Below, piece by piece: positions 25,429-34,397 of a stretch of 64,000 bases of DNA (its first letter is position 1; each line of letters starts with the position of its first letter). The notes beneath the pieces were generated by a model. It was given only the letters and a program-made list of their open reading frames with translations. It was not told the DNA's origin and searched no databases. Source of the DNA: Oceanobacillus jeddahensis (GTDB taxonomy: Bacteria; Bacillota; Bacilli; Bacillales; Amphibacillaceae); NCBI RefSeq assembly GCF_000750635.1, contig NZ_CCDM010000001.1, positions 496,001-560,000 on the forward strand. The letters are read 5' to 3'. The translations under genes and the position numbers were made by a program.

Positions 25429-27274
25429 TTTAGCATTAAAAAATATTCGCAGAAATATAAAAAGCTATGGATTATATATTGGTTCCACGATTTTCTCGAT
25501 TATTATTTATTTTACCTTTGCTATGCTGAAGCATAGTGACGATATCAGCGGATTGGCAGAGACTTCGAAACAAATGCAGGCGGTGATGAGCGCTTCCGCA
25601 TTTGTACTGATGATTTTTGTGGCTATATTTATTCTGTATTCAAATTCCTTTTTTATGAAAAAAAGGAAAAAAGAAGTTGCTCTGTATTCCTTATTAGGAG
25701 TACGTAAACGATCGATTGGTTTTTTACTATTCTTTGAAAATATCGTGATTGGACTGATTGCATTAGTTATCGGGGTGAGCCTAGGCTTCTTATTGTCGCA
25801 AGCCTTACTAGCTCTTTTATTAAAATTAATGGGATTATCATTATCTGTCGGTTTTGCATTTTCCATGCAGGCAGTGATTGAGACAGTAGTTGTCTTCTTT
25901 CTTATCTTTTTAGTTACTTCTTTAATGGGTTATCGGGTGATTTATAAATTTAAGCTGATCGATTTATTCCATGCCGAGAAAAAAGGAGAAGCACAGCCGA
26001 AAGCACGTATCTTCTCTGCGTTAATTGGAGTACTTGCCTTAGCGGGAGCTTATTGGTTGGCACTGCAGGATTTAATGACTTCTTCAGCCTGGCGGGTTTT
26101 AGGATTAGCAATGCCGCTTGTAATTATCGGATTAACGGTTTTAGGATCGTATCTTTTATTTAGTAGTGTCCTTGTCTATATTTTAAATCTATTGAAAAAG
26201 AGTAAGAACTGGGCTTGGAAAGGGCTTAATTTAATGACATCTTCCCAGCTCCTTTACCGGATCCGCGGGAATGCAAAAACATTAACGATTATTGCGACGC
26301 TGAGTGCGACAACGATTACAGCAGGCGGAGCCATATTTGGCACGTATTATAATACAGAAAAAAATGTAGAAGAATTGGTCCCTTTCTCCTTTATGTGGGA
26401 AGGAGAAGAACAAGATATTGATCCCGGATTAATAGAAGATAAGCTCAGCTTCGAGGCAAAAGAAGTCATCGTCGAAGGAGAAATCTACGATGAGGCATAT
26501 TCTGTGATCGATAAAAATGCTTTTCAGAATCTGGCGGAGGCACTTGACTGGGATATCGATAATATGGAACTGGAGCAAGATGAAGCTATTGTTGTTGAGC
26601 CTTATTTTGATGAACGGTGGCAAGAGCAGCCTGAAACAATAGATTTAACGGATGATGTGAAAAAAGTAGAAGCATTTTATGATAAGCCGTTATTTAATAT
26701 CCCTACATTACCGGGGACAACCGTTGTTGTAAATGATACAGCTTTTGAAGAGATAGATGGAGAGAAGGCCACTTATCAAGCAGTGCAGATAGAGGACTAT
26801 AAGAGCCATTTAGATCTCTCTAAAGAATTGGAAGCAAAAACAGAGAATTTCTCCAGCGCTGTACAAAATTATCAGGCTTCCATAGAATCCTCTGGAGCGA
26901 TGTTATTTGTAGGTGGATTTCTTGGATTAGTATTTTTAGTGGCTACAGGCAGTATTATCTTCTTTAAAATGATGACAGAAGCGGAAGAAGATAAGGATAA
27001 ATATACCGTTTTATATAAAATCGGTGTTTCTAAAAAAGAAATGAAAAAAACCGTACGTTACCAGGTTGGACTCATTTTCTTGGCCCCGCTCGTATTGGGA
27101 TTAATGCATGGAACGGTTGCGTTGATGGCATTTTCCAATTTGTTGGAAATGAATTTATGGGAGCCAGTCACTATTTGGATGGCGGCCTATACGATGATTT
27201 ATATTTTATATTACGTGGTAACAGTACGGGGCTTTAATAAAAACATTACTCAAGCTGTTACACAGGAGGGTTAA
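25415..27274 (+). CDS. ABC transporter permease (BceB/YxdM type)
   Basis: 619 residues. The start MTLFDLALKNIRRN at 25415 is preferred; the frame runs open ten codons upstream without family similarity. Helices: one N-terminal, three in the first FtsX-like domain, two more, one, then a large extracytoplasmic domain (about 310-500), then three C-terminal helices. That is the ten-helix BceB layout with the sensor/ligand domain between helices 7 and 8. It exports or frees cell-envelope-bound antimicrobial peptides. Overlaps the ATPase gene and is followed after one base by the YxeA-like gene. Confidence 0.9.
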   Translation: MTLFDLALKNIRRNIKSYGLYIGSTIFSIIIYFTFAMLKHSDDISGLAETSKQMQAVMSASAFVLMIFVAIFILYSNSFFMKKRKKEVALYSLLGVRKRSIGFLLFFENIVIGLIALVIGVSLGFLLSQALLALLLKLMGLSLSVGFAFSMQAVIETVVVFFLIFLVTSLMGYRVIYKFKLIDLFHAEKKGEAQPKARIFSALIGVLALAGAYWLALQDLMTSSAWRVLGLAMPLVIIGLTVLGSYLLFSSVLVYILNLLKKSKNWAWKGLNLMTSSQLLYRIRGNAKTLTIIATLSATTITAGGAIFGTYYNTEKNVEELVPFSFMWEGEEQDIDPGLIEDKLSFEAKEVIVEGEIYDEAYSVIDKNAFQNLAEALDWDIDNMELEQDEAIVVEPYFDERWQEQPETIDLTDDVKKVEAFYDKPLFNIPTLPGTTVVVNDTAFEEIDGEKATYQAVQIEDYKSHLDLSKELEAKTENFSSAVQNYQASIESSGAMLFVGGFLGLVFLVATGSIIFFKMMTEAEEDKDKYTVLYKIGVSKKEMKKTVRYQVGLIFLAPLVLGLMHGTVALMAFSNLLEMNLWEPVTIWMAAYTMIYILYYVVTVRGFNKNITQAVTQEG

Positions 27275-27275
27275 C

Positions 27276-27632
27276 ATGAAGAAAATAATAGCTTTGGTGA
27301 TAAGCGTTGTTGTTTTATTTGTTGCTGCGGTTGTGGTGTTGATGACAGTAGACTTTAACCGGGCAGGGAAGGATAATGTTTACGTTCAAATCGACGAATC
27401 CGCATATACGGAAGAAGAAAAGCTGGATAATGGCGAAGTAATGAAGACGTATTGGTATGAACAGCCGGCTTATACAGAGGATGGAGAAGAAATTCATGTT
27501 GAATTTTCTGCACAAAAGGAATTGCGGCAGGGAGCATATCTTATGCTTTACGTGAATAAGGATAATGAAGTTTCTTCGTATGATGAAGTAAGTGAAGCGG
27601 AATTGCCGGATGCGGTGGAGGAAGCATTGTAG
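27276..27632 (+). CDS. YxeA-family (DUF1093) secreted/membrane-anchored protein
   Basis: 118 residues. A signal-anchor (about 4-24) precedes an acidic domain of the YxeA type: DNVYVQIDE, YWYEQPAYTEDGEEI, ELRQGAYLMLYV. GGAGGG precedes the ATG, which lies one base after the permease stop codon. In B. subtilis yxeA follows yxdLM in the same way; the function is unknown. A strong terminator follows. Confidence 0.85.
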   Translation: MKKIIALVISVVVLFVAAVVVLMTVDFNRAGKDNVYVQIDESAYTEEEKLDNGEVMKTYWYEQPAYTEDGEEIHVEFSAQKELRQGAYLMLYVNKDNEVSSYDEVSEAELPDAVEEAL

Positions 27633-27642
27633 TCTGGGAGAT

Positions 27643-27690
27643 AGCAGCCTGATAAGATATAAAGCATTTATATCTTATCAGGCTGCTTTT
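27643..27690. terminator. Terminator after the exporter operon
   Basis: A stem of about 19 bp, AGCAGCCTGATAAGATATAA pairing with the arm ending TCAGGCTGCT, with a short loop and a following TTTTA. Confidence 0.9.
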
Positions 27691-27788
27691 ATGCAATTCA
27701 ATACCTATTCTTTACGTTACGAGAGAAAGACTATATGATTAAGAATATATGTAAAAAATGAAAGCGGGTTTAAAGGAGAAGATTTTAT

Positions 27789-28778
27789 ATGAAACCTAAA
27801 ATCGAGGACGTCGCGAAGGTTGCTGGGGTCTCTCCAACAACAGTGTCTCGTGTACTGAATGATAGAGGATACATCAGCAGCAAAACGAAAGAAAAAGTGT
27901 TTGCAGCGATGAAGGAAATTAACTATGTGCCCAACGACCTTGCGCGTTCTCTATATAATAAACGTACCTATTTGATTGGTGTCATCGTGCCTTCTACCAA
28001 TCATCCTTTTTTTGGTGAGCTGGTAGACAGTATTGAGAAGATGTGTAATGACAGAGGATATAAAGTTTTGCTATGCAACAGTTTGCAAGAGGCAGAAAAA
28101 GAAAAAAAATATTGGGATATGCTTCGACGAAATCAAGTGGACGGTGTCATTGTTGTAACCTATAATCGCGGATTGATTGATAAAAATCAGCAATTTCCGG
28201 CTGTAGCGATTGATCATTATCTATCAGAAAATATTCATGTTGTCAGTTCAGATAACTTTCAGGGGGGCGAACTTGCCAGTAAAGAACTACTGGACGTTGG
28301 ATGTAAAAATATTATTCATATTAATGGAGATGTGAATTTGGAAACACCAGCAAATGAAAGACAATATGCTTATGAAAAAGTGATGCATGATGCAGGAAGA
28401 AAGCCATTAACATATCATGTACCGAATGTTGCTTATTTAGAAAGTAATATTGATGTGATAAAACAGCTTTTTCAGGAAAATCCAGATGTGGATGGTATAT
28501 TTGCCAGTGATGATTTATTAGCTATTCGTACCTTACAGCATGCTAAAAGTTTGGGTTATCGAATACCGGAGGATTTAAAAATTATTGGTTATGACGGAAC
28601 AGGTTTAATTCGTTCGATTTATCCTGAATTATCAACGATTGTCCAGCCAACATATCAAATTGCAGAAAATGCAGTCGAGACATTAATTGATGAGATTGAT
28701 GGAAGATCGCAGGAGATAAAAGAAAAAACATTGTCTGTTTCGCTGTGGAAAGGAAAAACGACGCGAGCTTCTTTGTAG
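27789..28778 (+). CDS. LacI-family sucrose-operon repressor
   Basis: 329 residues. DNA-binding domain at 1-60 (IEDVAKVAGVSPTTVSRVLN, the helix-turn-helix; hinge YVPNDLARSL), then a periplasmic-binding-protein-like sugar domain. AAAGGAG precedes the ATG. It heads the sucrose cluster: fructokinase, invertase and sucrose permease follow in the same direction. Its likely operator is the 18-bp palindrome at 29833-29850 before the invertase gene. By family knowledge it is ScrR/CscR-like and would release DNA when it binds sucrose or fructose. Confidence 0.85.
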   Translation: MKPKIEDVAKVAGVSPTTVSRVLNDRGYISSKTKEKVFAAMKEINYVPNDLARSLYNKRTYLIGVIVPSTNHPFFGELVDSIEKMCNDRGYKVLLCNSLQEAEKEKKYWDMLRRNQVDGVIVVTYNRGLIDKNQQFPAVAIDHYLSENIHVVSSDNFQGGELASKELLDVGCKNIIHINGDVNLETPANERQYAYEKVMHDAGRKPLTYHVPNVAYLESNIDVIKQLFQENPDVDGIFASDDLLAIRTLQHAKSLGYRIPEDLKIIGYDGTGLIRSIYPELSTIVQPTYQIAENAVETLIDEIDGRSQEIKEKTLSVSLWKGKTTRASL

Positions 28779-28881
28779 AGTAATGCTTTTTGTCTATATT
28801 TATATAAAATAAATAATATCTTAACGAAAAAATCTGCTATAATAACCAAACATATAGGTGAGATAAGGAGTGTTATCAAAG

Positions 28882-29733
28882 ATGATAGGAGCAATTGAAG
28901 CAGGGGGAACAAAGTTTGTGTGTGCAGTTGGGAATCCAGATGGAACGATTCTGGAACGTACTTCATTTCCGACAACATCGCCAGAAGAAACTTTAGCAAA
29001 GGTGGAAGAGTTCTTTGCACAGCACCCAATTGAAAAAATGGGAGTAGGAGCTTTCGGGCCAATTAATTTACGTGCTGACAGTGAAAATTATGGTGCGGTT
29101 GAAAATACACCAAAAATTCCTTGGCGTAATTATCCGCTTTTGGAAGAATTAAAAAAACGTTTTAATATTCCAGTAGCAATTAATACGGATGTTATTGCTG
29201 CATGTCTCGGAGAATATGAATATGGTATTGGAAAAGATGTTTCCAGTTGTCTTTATATAACAGTAGGTACAGGTATAGGAGCGGGACTTGTTCAGGATGG
29301 AGAACCATTTCAGGGCAGAAACCATTCTGAAATGGGGCATGTTTTATTACAAAAGCACCCGGAAGATACTTTTGAAGGAACATGTCCGAACCATGGTACC
29401 TGCTTAGAAGGGCTGGCCTCAGGGCCTGCAATTGAAGCGCGTCATGGCCGGAAAGGTGCTGAATTAGCTGATGAGGACCAAGTTTGGGAGATTGAAGCGC
29501 ATTACCTTGCACAGGCAATATTAGATTTCTTTGTTGTTCTTTCTCCAGAAAAAATAATTCTTGGAGGAGGAGTAATGAAACAGGAAAAACTCTACCCAAT
29601 GGTTCGTGAAAAATTTATGGAACGGTTGAATGGGTACATTGAAGTAGCGGACGTAAATGAACTAATCGTAGCTCCAGGCTTAAATGATGAACAGGGAGTA
29701 AAAGGGTGTATTGCATTAGCAATAAAAGAATAG
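28882..29733 (+). CDS. scrK: Fructokinase, ROK family
   Basis: 283 residues. The ATG at 28882 has AAGGAG 11 bases upstream; a GTG at 28870 overlaps that site. ATP-binding EAGGTKFVCAVG (6-17), the TVGTGIGAG loop (about 131-139), the ROK zinc motif with EMGH and CPNHGTCLEGLASGPA. This is the bacterial fructokinase branch of ROK (ScrK/YdhR). It phosphorylates the fructose released by the invertase encoded next. Ends in its own terminator, so it is partly uncoupled from the invertase gene. Confidence 0.9.
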   Translation: MIGAIEAGGTKFVCAVGNPDGTILERTSFPTTSPEETLAKVEEFFAQHPIEKMGVGAFGPINLRADSENYGAVENTPKIPWRNYPLLEELKKRFNIPVAINTDVIAACLGEYEYGIGKDVSSCLYITVGTGIGAGLVQDGEPFQGRNHSEMGHVLLQKHPEDTFEGTCPNHGTCLEGLASGPAIEARHGRKGAELADEDQVWEIEAHYLAQAILDFFVVLSPEKIILGGGVMKQEKLYPMVREKFMERLNGYIEVADVNELIVAPGLNDEQGVKGCIALAIKE

Positions 29734-29740
29734 CATGGAG

Positions 29741-29786
29741 GGATGAACGAAAGGTTGAATAAACAGACCTTGTTCATCCTTTTTTT
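29741..29786 (+). terminator. Terminator after the fructokinase gene
   Basis: GGATGAAC and GTTCATCC arms (29741-29748, 29772-29779), with inner GGT/ACC pairing, followed by seven T. Confidence 0.85.
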
Positions 29787-29832
29787 AGGAAGAACGAAAC
29801 TTTTCTTGTATTTATATAAAGTACAAAATTTT

Positions 29833-29850
29833 ATGTCAACCGGTTGACAT
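29833..29850. promoter_or_regulatory. LacI-family operator before the invertase gene
   Basis: ATGTCAACCGGTTGACAT is a perfect 18-bp palindrome with the central CG typical of LacI-family operators. It lies about 100 bases before the invertase start, at the promoter position. No second copy was seen before the repressor, fructokinase or permease genes. Confidence 0.85.
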
Positions 29851-29950
29851 ATTTCTGAAAATATAAGATGATAGTACGTAAGAAATTACTGACACCGTTT
29901 TCAATGTTTTTCATAAACATAAATTTAATTTTAAAGAGAGGGATAGTTAT

Positions 29951-31375
29951 ATGTTATATCAAGAAAAACATCGTCCGCAGCTTCATTTCACACCAAAGGA
30001 AAACTGGATTAATGATCCGAATGGTCTTGTTTACTATGAAGGAGAGTATCATTTATTTTATCAGCGTAATCCGCATGCTAATGATCATGCTGATATGCAC
30101 TGGGGGCATGCAACAAGTACAGATTTATATCATTGGGAAGAGCACGGGATTGCGTTAGCTCCGGATGAATTAGGAACCATCTTCTCTGGATCCGCAGTGG
30201 TAGATAAATATAACACCAGCGGCCTTTTTGAAAGCGATACCGGTGGACTGGTTGCTATTTTTACACATGATGGAGAAAGCCAGGAGCAAAGTATTGCCTA
30301 CAGTGAAGACAAAGGAAGAACATGGATAAAGTATGAAGGAAACCCGGTGATACCAAACACAAAAATAAAAGATTTTCGTGATCCAAAGGTTTCCTGGCAT
30401 GAAGAAAGCCAGCAATGGGTTATGGTATTGGCTTGTGGGGACCACATCCAGTTTTATGGTTCACCAAATTTAATTGATTGGACCTATTTATCCTCATTTG
30501 GAAAAGAATATCCTTCCTATATTGGTGTCTGGGAATGTCCGGACCTGCTTTATTTACCAGTAGAGGACAGTTCTAAAAAAGAGTGGGTGCTTATTGTAAG
30601 TATCAATGCAGACGGTCCTAATGGCGGTTCCGCAGTTTATTATTTTACTGGAAGTTTTGATGGGAAAGAATTTCATCCGAATGAAACACCGAAAGATGAA
30701 TTGAAGTGGGCAGATGCAGGAAAAGATTTTTATGCAGCTGTCAGCTGGGATAATACAAAGGATACTTATTGGATCGGCTGGATGAATAATTGGCAGTATG
30801 CGGGAGTTGTCCCGGTCTCGCCATGGCGCAGTGCAATGAGTCTGGCGCGGAAGCTTTCCTTATTTGAAAAAGATGGAAGTCTCTTATTAAAACAAGAGGC
30901 CATCATCGCAGACAATAGCAAAGAAGAGGTTTCTTATAAGGATGTAACCATTCAGCCTGATGAGACAGAAAGCTACGAAATTAGTAATACTGCTCAGGTA
31001 GATTTACAGATTTCAAAAACGTCAAATAGTACAAAGTGGGGCGTGCAATTTGTTACAGATCAGGATGAAGCTTTCCGATTGGTAATAGATAAGCAGTCAG
31101 ATGCGTATACATTCTATCGGAATGAGGGGATCATTGATTTCTCTGAAGATTTTCCAGAAGAAGTGAAGGGAAGTCTGAATGGGCTGGACGTTCAAGCGCT
31201 TAAAGCAATCGTTGACAAATCTTCGGTTGAGCTCTTTTTAAATGATGGATTAACTGTTTCAACAAACCTGATTTATCCTAAAGGCGCAGTGACAAAACTA
31301 GAGATATTTGCAGTAAATGAAGCACTAAAAGTAGATAATGTATCATGGACAAACTTGTATTCTATTTGGAAATAA
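29951..31375 (+). CDS. scrB: Sucrose hydrolase (GH32 invertase)
   Basis: 474 residues, no signal peptide, so cytoplasmic. GH32 catalytic residues are visible: nucleophile Asp22 in WINDPNG, transition-state Asp in FRDPK (143-145), acid/base Glu195 in WECPD. A C-terminal beta-sandwich follows (about 330-474). AAAGAGAGGG precedes the ATG. Since the neighbouring carrier is a proton symporter rather than a PTS, the substrate is probably free sucrose (CscA/SacA-like role). Preceded by a LacI-type operator and followed by the permease gene. Confidence 0.93.
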   Translation: MLYQEKHRPQLHFTPKENWINDPNGLVYYEGEYHLFYQRNPHANDHADMHWGHATSTDLYHWEEHGIALAPDELGTIFSGSAVVDKYNTSGLFESDTGGLVAIFTHDGESQEQSIAYSEDKGRTWIKYEGNPVIPNTKIKDFRDPKVSWHEESQQWVMVLACGDHIQFYGSPNLIDWTYLSSFGKEYPSYIGVWECPDLLYLPVEDSSKKEWVLIVSINADGPNGGSAVYYFTGSFDGKEFHPNETPKDELKWADAGKDFYAAVSWDNTKDTYWIGWMNNWQYAGVVPVSPWRSAMSLARKLSLFEKDGSLLLKQEAIIADNSKEEVSYKDVTIQPDETESYEISNTAQVDLQISKTSNSTKWGVQFVTDQDEAFRLVIDKQSDAYTFYRNEGIIDFSEDFPEEVKGSLNGLDVQALKAIVDKSSVELFLNDGLTVSTNLIYPKGAVTKLEIFAVNEALKVDNVSWTNLYSIWK

Positions 31376-31438
31376 TAATGGCTGCGTGGAGGAGTAATCA
31401 AACTCCTCCCCACCTTATAAGGAAAGGATCTAATAAAT

Positions 31439-32686
31439 ATGGATTTTTTAAAGAATAGTAAATATTGGTTCTCATCCGGATATCTATTTTTCTTCTTTAT
31501 CACATGGTCAATCTGGTGGTCTTTCTACGCAATTTGGTTGAACAACAGTCTTGGATTAACAGGAGCACAAGTCGGAACAATTTACTCGTTTAACTCTTTC
31601 TTTTCTTTGTTTTTCATGATCCTTTATGGATATATGCAGGATAAGCTCGGGACGAAGAAAAACCTCGTCTGGATACAGAGTGTGGTACTTGTTCTTATTG
31701 CACCGTTTGTTATTTATGTATATGAACCGTTACTGCTAAATAATTTTTACTTAGGGGCAGCCCTCGGGGCCATTTATTTAGGAGCCGGTTTTATAGCAGG
31801 AGCCGGATTTTTGGAATCCTTTACAGAAAAACTGAGCCGTAAATATGACTTTGAATTTGGGAAGGCACGTATGTGGGGATCATTAGGTTATGCTGTTTCT
31901 GCCATTGGTGCAGGAGCATTAATGAGCATTAACCCACATATTAATTTCTGGATTGCATCTGGAACAGGGATTATCTTTCTTTTGATTAATGTATTCTTTA
32001 AAGTGGAAGTTACCAAAACTGAAGAAAAAAGTGTTTCCAATATATCGATGAAAGATATTCGCTTTCTCTTTTCAAATAAAATATTCTGGTTTTTAATTAT
32101 TTATCTGTTTGGAACCGTATGTATCTACACGGTATATGATCAACAACTGTTTCCAGTCTACTTTGTAAGCCTATTCTCTGACGGTGGTGCTGATGGGAAT
32201 ACCGTTTACGGAATTCTGAACTCTATACAAGTGTTTGTTGAAGCAATTTTCTTATTCTTAGCACCATTTATCGTTAACAAAGTCGGGATTAAGCGTTCAC
32301 TTGTATTAGCAGGAAGTATCATGGCTTTCCGTATCATTGGTTCCGCAATGGTAACAGGTGGATTTGGCATTTCCTTTATGAAAATGCTTCACGCAGTCGA
32401 ATTACCGATTTTATTAATTGCGGTATTTAAATATATTGCTGCAAACTTTGACGTTCGACTTTCTGCAACTGTCTACCTTATCGGTTTTAAGGTTTCCAGT
32501 GAAATTGGTGTCATTATTTTCTCTGCATTGGTCGGTTGGATTTATGATCAGACAAACTATGAGACAACCTTTTATATCTTAGGTTCTATTGTTGTACTAT
32601 TCGTTATTTTTTCAATTTTTGCATTGAATAATAATGATAAAGAACAAAAATTAGATGAGCATGAATTTGCGATGGCGAAGGACTAG
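31439..32686 (+). CDS. cscB: Sucrose permease, oligosaccharide:H+ symporter (CscB/LacY type)
   Basis: 415 residues, twelve helices. The N-terminus YWFSSGYLFFFFITWSIWWS is the LacY/CscB signature. YGYMQDKLGTKKNL is the loop 2-3 motif, GFLESFTEKLSRKYDFEFGKARMWGSLGYA holds the helix 4-5 region with the coupling glutamate, and KVGIKRSLVLAG is also present. It imports unphosphorylated sucrose with a proton. Downstream of the invertase gene and followed by a terminator, it ends the sucrose cluster. Raffinose or another oligosaccharide cannot be excluded. Confidence 0.85.
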   Translation: MDFLKNSKYWFSSGYLFFFFITWSIWWSFYAIWLNNSLGLTGAQVGTIYSFNSFFSLFFMILYGYMQDKLGTKKNLVWIQSVVLVLIAPFVIYVYEPLLLNNFYLGAALGAIYLGAGFIAGAGFLESFTEKLSRKYDFEFGKARMWGSLGYAVSAIGAGALMSINPHINFWIASGTGIIFLLINVFFKVEVTKTEEKSVSNISMKDIRFLFSNKIFWFLIIYLFGTVCIYTVYDQQLFPVYFVSLFSDGGADGNTVYGILNSIQVFVEAIFLFLAPFIVNKVGIKRSLVLAGSIMAFRIIGSAMVTGGFGISFMKMLHAVELPILLIAVFKYIAANFDVRLSATVYLIGFKVSSEIGVIIFSALVGWIYDQTNYETTFYILGSIVVLFVIFSIFALNNNDKEQKLDEHEFAMAKD

Positions 32687-32688
32687 AT

Positions 32689-32726
32689 AAAAAGCAATGA
32701 GCTGTTTAAGCAGTTCATTGCTTTTT
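32689..32726. terminator. Terminator after the sucrose permease gene
   Basis: AAAAAGCAATGA and TCATTGCTTTTT arms with an extra inner CTG/CAG pairing. It begins 3 bases after the stop and works in both directions. Confidence 0.9.
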
Positions 32727-32817
32727 AATTGAATAATTAAGTTGATTGCCTTTGGTATGGTTTAAAGGCTTTTGTCATTGATAAAGTTCTAGTGATGATC
32801 GAAATATTAAAATAATA

Positions 32818-32847
32818 TTGACAAATTAAAAATTAATGAATTATACT
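32818..32847 (+). promoter_or_regulatory. Promoter of the TRAP transporter operon
   Basis: TTGACA (32818-32823) and TATACT (32842-32847) with 18-base spacing. The predicted start falls inside the operator that follows. Confidence 0.7.
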
Positions 32848-32860
32848 GTTATCTATCAAC

Positions 32861-32875
32861 TGTTAACAGATAACA
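32861..32875. promoter_or_regulatory. Shared operator, TRAP operon copy
   Basis: TGTTAACAGATAACA differs by one base from the perfect inverted repeat TGTTAACAGTTAACA at 36411 before the CoA-transferase gene. A further half-site TGTTATC lies at 32847. It sits just downstream of the -10 element, the position expected for a repressor. The GntR/FCD regulator at 35703 is the likely binder. Confidence 0.7.
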
Positions 32876-32897
32876 TTTAAATAAGGAGAGTTATTTA

Positions 32898-33908
32898 ATG
32901 AAGTTAAATGTAAGCGTTTTATTCATGGGGTTGTTTCTTTTAGCTGCACTTATCGGCTGTGAACAATCAGAAGCTACAGGTTCTTCTGAACAAGAGCAAT
33001 TTACGTTTAAACTTGCTCACACAAGTGCTCCGAATCATCATTATCAAACGATTAGTGAAGAATTTGCTGAGTTAGTTCATGAAAGGACAGATGGAAATGT
33101 TACCATTGATATTTTTCCTTCTGATCAGTTGGGAGACCAAAATATTGCTGTAGAGGGTGCTTTAATTGGCACACAAGACATTGTATTAACATCAGGTACT
33201 TTGCTTTCTAATTGGATTCCTGAAGTAGGAGTATTGAATCTGCCATTTTTATTTGAAGATTCTAATCATGTTAGGCACGTTTTAGATGGTGAAATTGGAG
33301 ATGAATTATCAGCGAAAGTAGAGGAACAAGGGGCTCTTGTTTTGGCGTGGTGGGAAAATGGTTTTCGTAGTATTACTAATTCAAGACAAGAAATTAATGA
33401 GCCGGAGGACTTGGCAGGACTAAAAATTAGAACGCCTGATGGAGAAGTATTTCTAGACACATTTACAACATTAGGAACGCTTCCGACTCCAATTTCTTTC
33501 GGGGAGTTGTATTCAGCTCTACAACTTGGAACAGTTGATGCGCAGGAAAATCCGCCGGCTCATATTATTACACAGAGATATTATGAAGTGCAGGATTATG
33601 TATCTAGGACAAATCATATTCATATTGCTACACCAGTATTAATGAACAAAGAATTATTTGAAAGTATGCCCATAGAATACCAAGATATAGTAAAAGACAC
33701 TGCTGTAGAGCTTGCGCAGGTTCATACAGATATGGTCAATGACTTGGAAGAAGAACAATGGGAAGAAATTGAAGCAAACGGAATGCAAATTACAGATGTA
33801 GATCCAGAACCTTTTAGAGAAGCAACAGAATCAGTTTATGAAAAGTATGAAGATATTTTCGGAGCAGATATTATTGAACGAATTCAAGATGCTCAAAATG
33901 AATTGTAA
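32898..33908 (+). CDS. TRAP transporter solute-binding lipoprotein (DctP)
   Basis: 336 residues. Lipoprotein signal with lipobox LIGC (Cys at about 21). DctP-family core: FKLAHTSAPNHHYQ, VTIDIFPSDQLGDQN, GLKIRTPDGEVFLDTF with the carboxylate-binding Arg, and ALQLGTVDAQENP. AAGGAGAG precedes the ATG. It binds an organic acid outside the membrane and delivers it to the DctQM pair encoded directly downstream. Confidence 0.9.
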   Translation: MKLNVSVLFMGLFLLAALIGCEQSEATGSSEQEQFTFKLAHTSAPNHHYQTISEEFAELVHERTDGNVTIDIFPSDQLGDQNIAVEGALIGTQDIVLTSGTLLSNWIPEVGVLNLPFLFEDSNHVRHVLDGEIGDELSAKVEEQGALVLAWWENGFRSITNSRQEINEPEDLAGLKIRTPDGEVFLDTFTTLGTLPTPISFGELYSALQLGTVDAQENPPAHIITQRYYEVQDYVSRTNHIHIATPVLMNKELFESMPIEYQDIVKDTAVELAQVHTDMVNDLEEEQWEEIEANGMQITDVDPEPFREATESVYEKYEDIFGADIIERIQDAQNEL

Positions 33909-33920
33909 AGGAGGGAACAC

Positions 33921-34397
33921 ATGAAGCTCTTAGAATGGATAAATAAAATACTTGAAATAATTACATCACTTAGTGTTGGAGTTATTACTGTACTGGTACT
34001 AGTGCAGGTGCTTTTTAGATATGTTTTACAAACACCATTAACAAGTTCAGAAGAATTAACAAGATATTGCTTAATATGGTTAGTTTTATTAGGTTTTTCT
34101 ATTCTTGTCCGTAAAAATAAAAACATTTCGGTTACTTACTTTCAAGAGTTATTTTCAAAGCGAATACAAAAAGTTTTTCGAATTGTAGTGCATTTTATAG
34201 TGGCTTTTTTCTGTATTGTTTTGATATATTTTGGTTTTGATTTATCTATGAAAGCGATGATTCAAGTAACCCCTGCAACGGGTTTCCGAATGGGTTATGT
34301 TGATTTAGTTATACCAATTAGCGGGGCTATCAGCTTATTATTTACGTTAGAAAATATAGTGAATGAAATAAAAGTAAAGCCGGAAGAAAGTAGGTGA
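33921..34397 (+). CDS. TRAP transporter small permease (DctQ)
   Basis: 158 residues with four helices. LQVLFRYVLQTPLTSSEELTRYCLIW carries the DctQ-family arginine and glutamate pattern. It starts 12 bases after the DctP stop with a GGAGGG ribosome site and overlaps the DctM start (GTGA). It forms the membrane complex with DctM. Confidence 0.88.
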   Translation: MKLLEWINKILEIITSLSVGVITVLVLVQVLFRYVLQTPLTSSEELTRYCLIWLVLLGFSILVRKNKNISVTYFQELFSKRIQKVFRIVVHFIVAFFCIVLIYFGFDLSMKAMIQVTPATGFRMGYVDLVIPISGAISLLFTLENIVNEIKVKPEESR

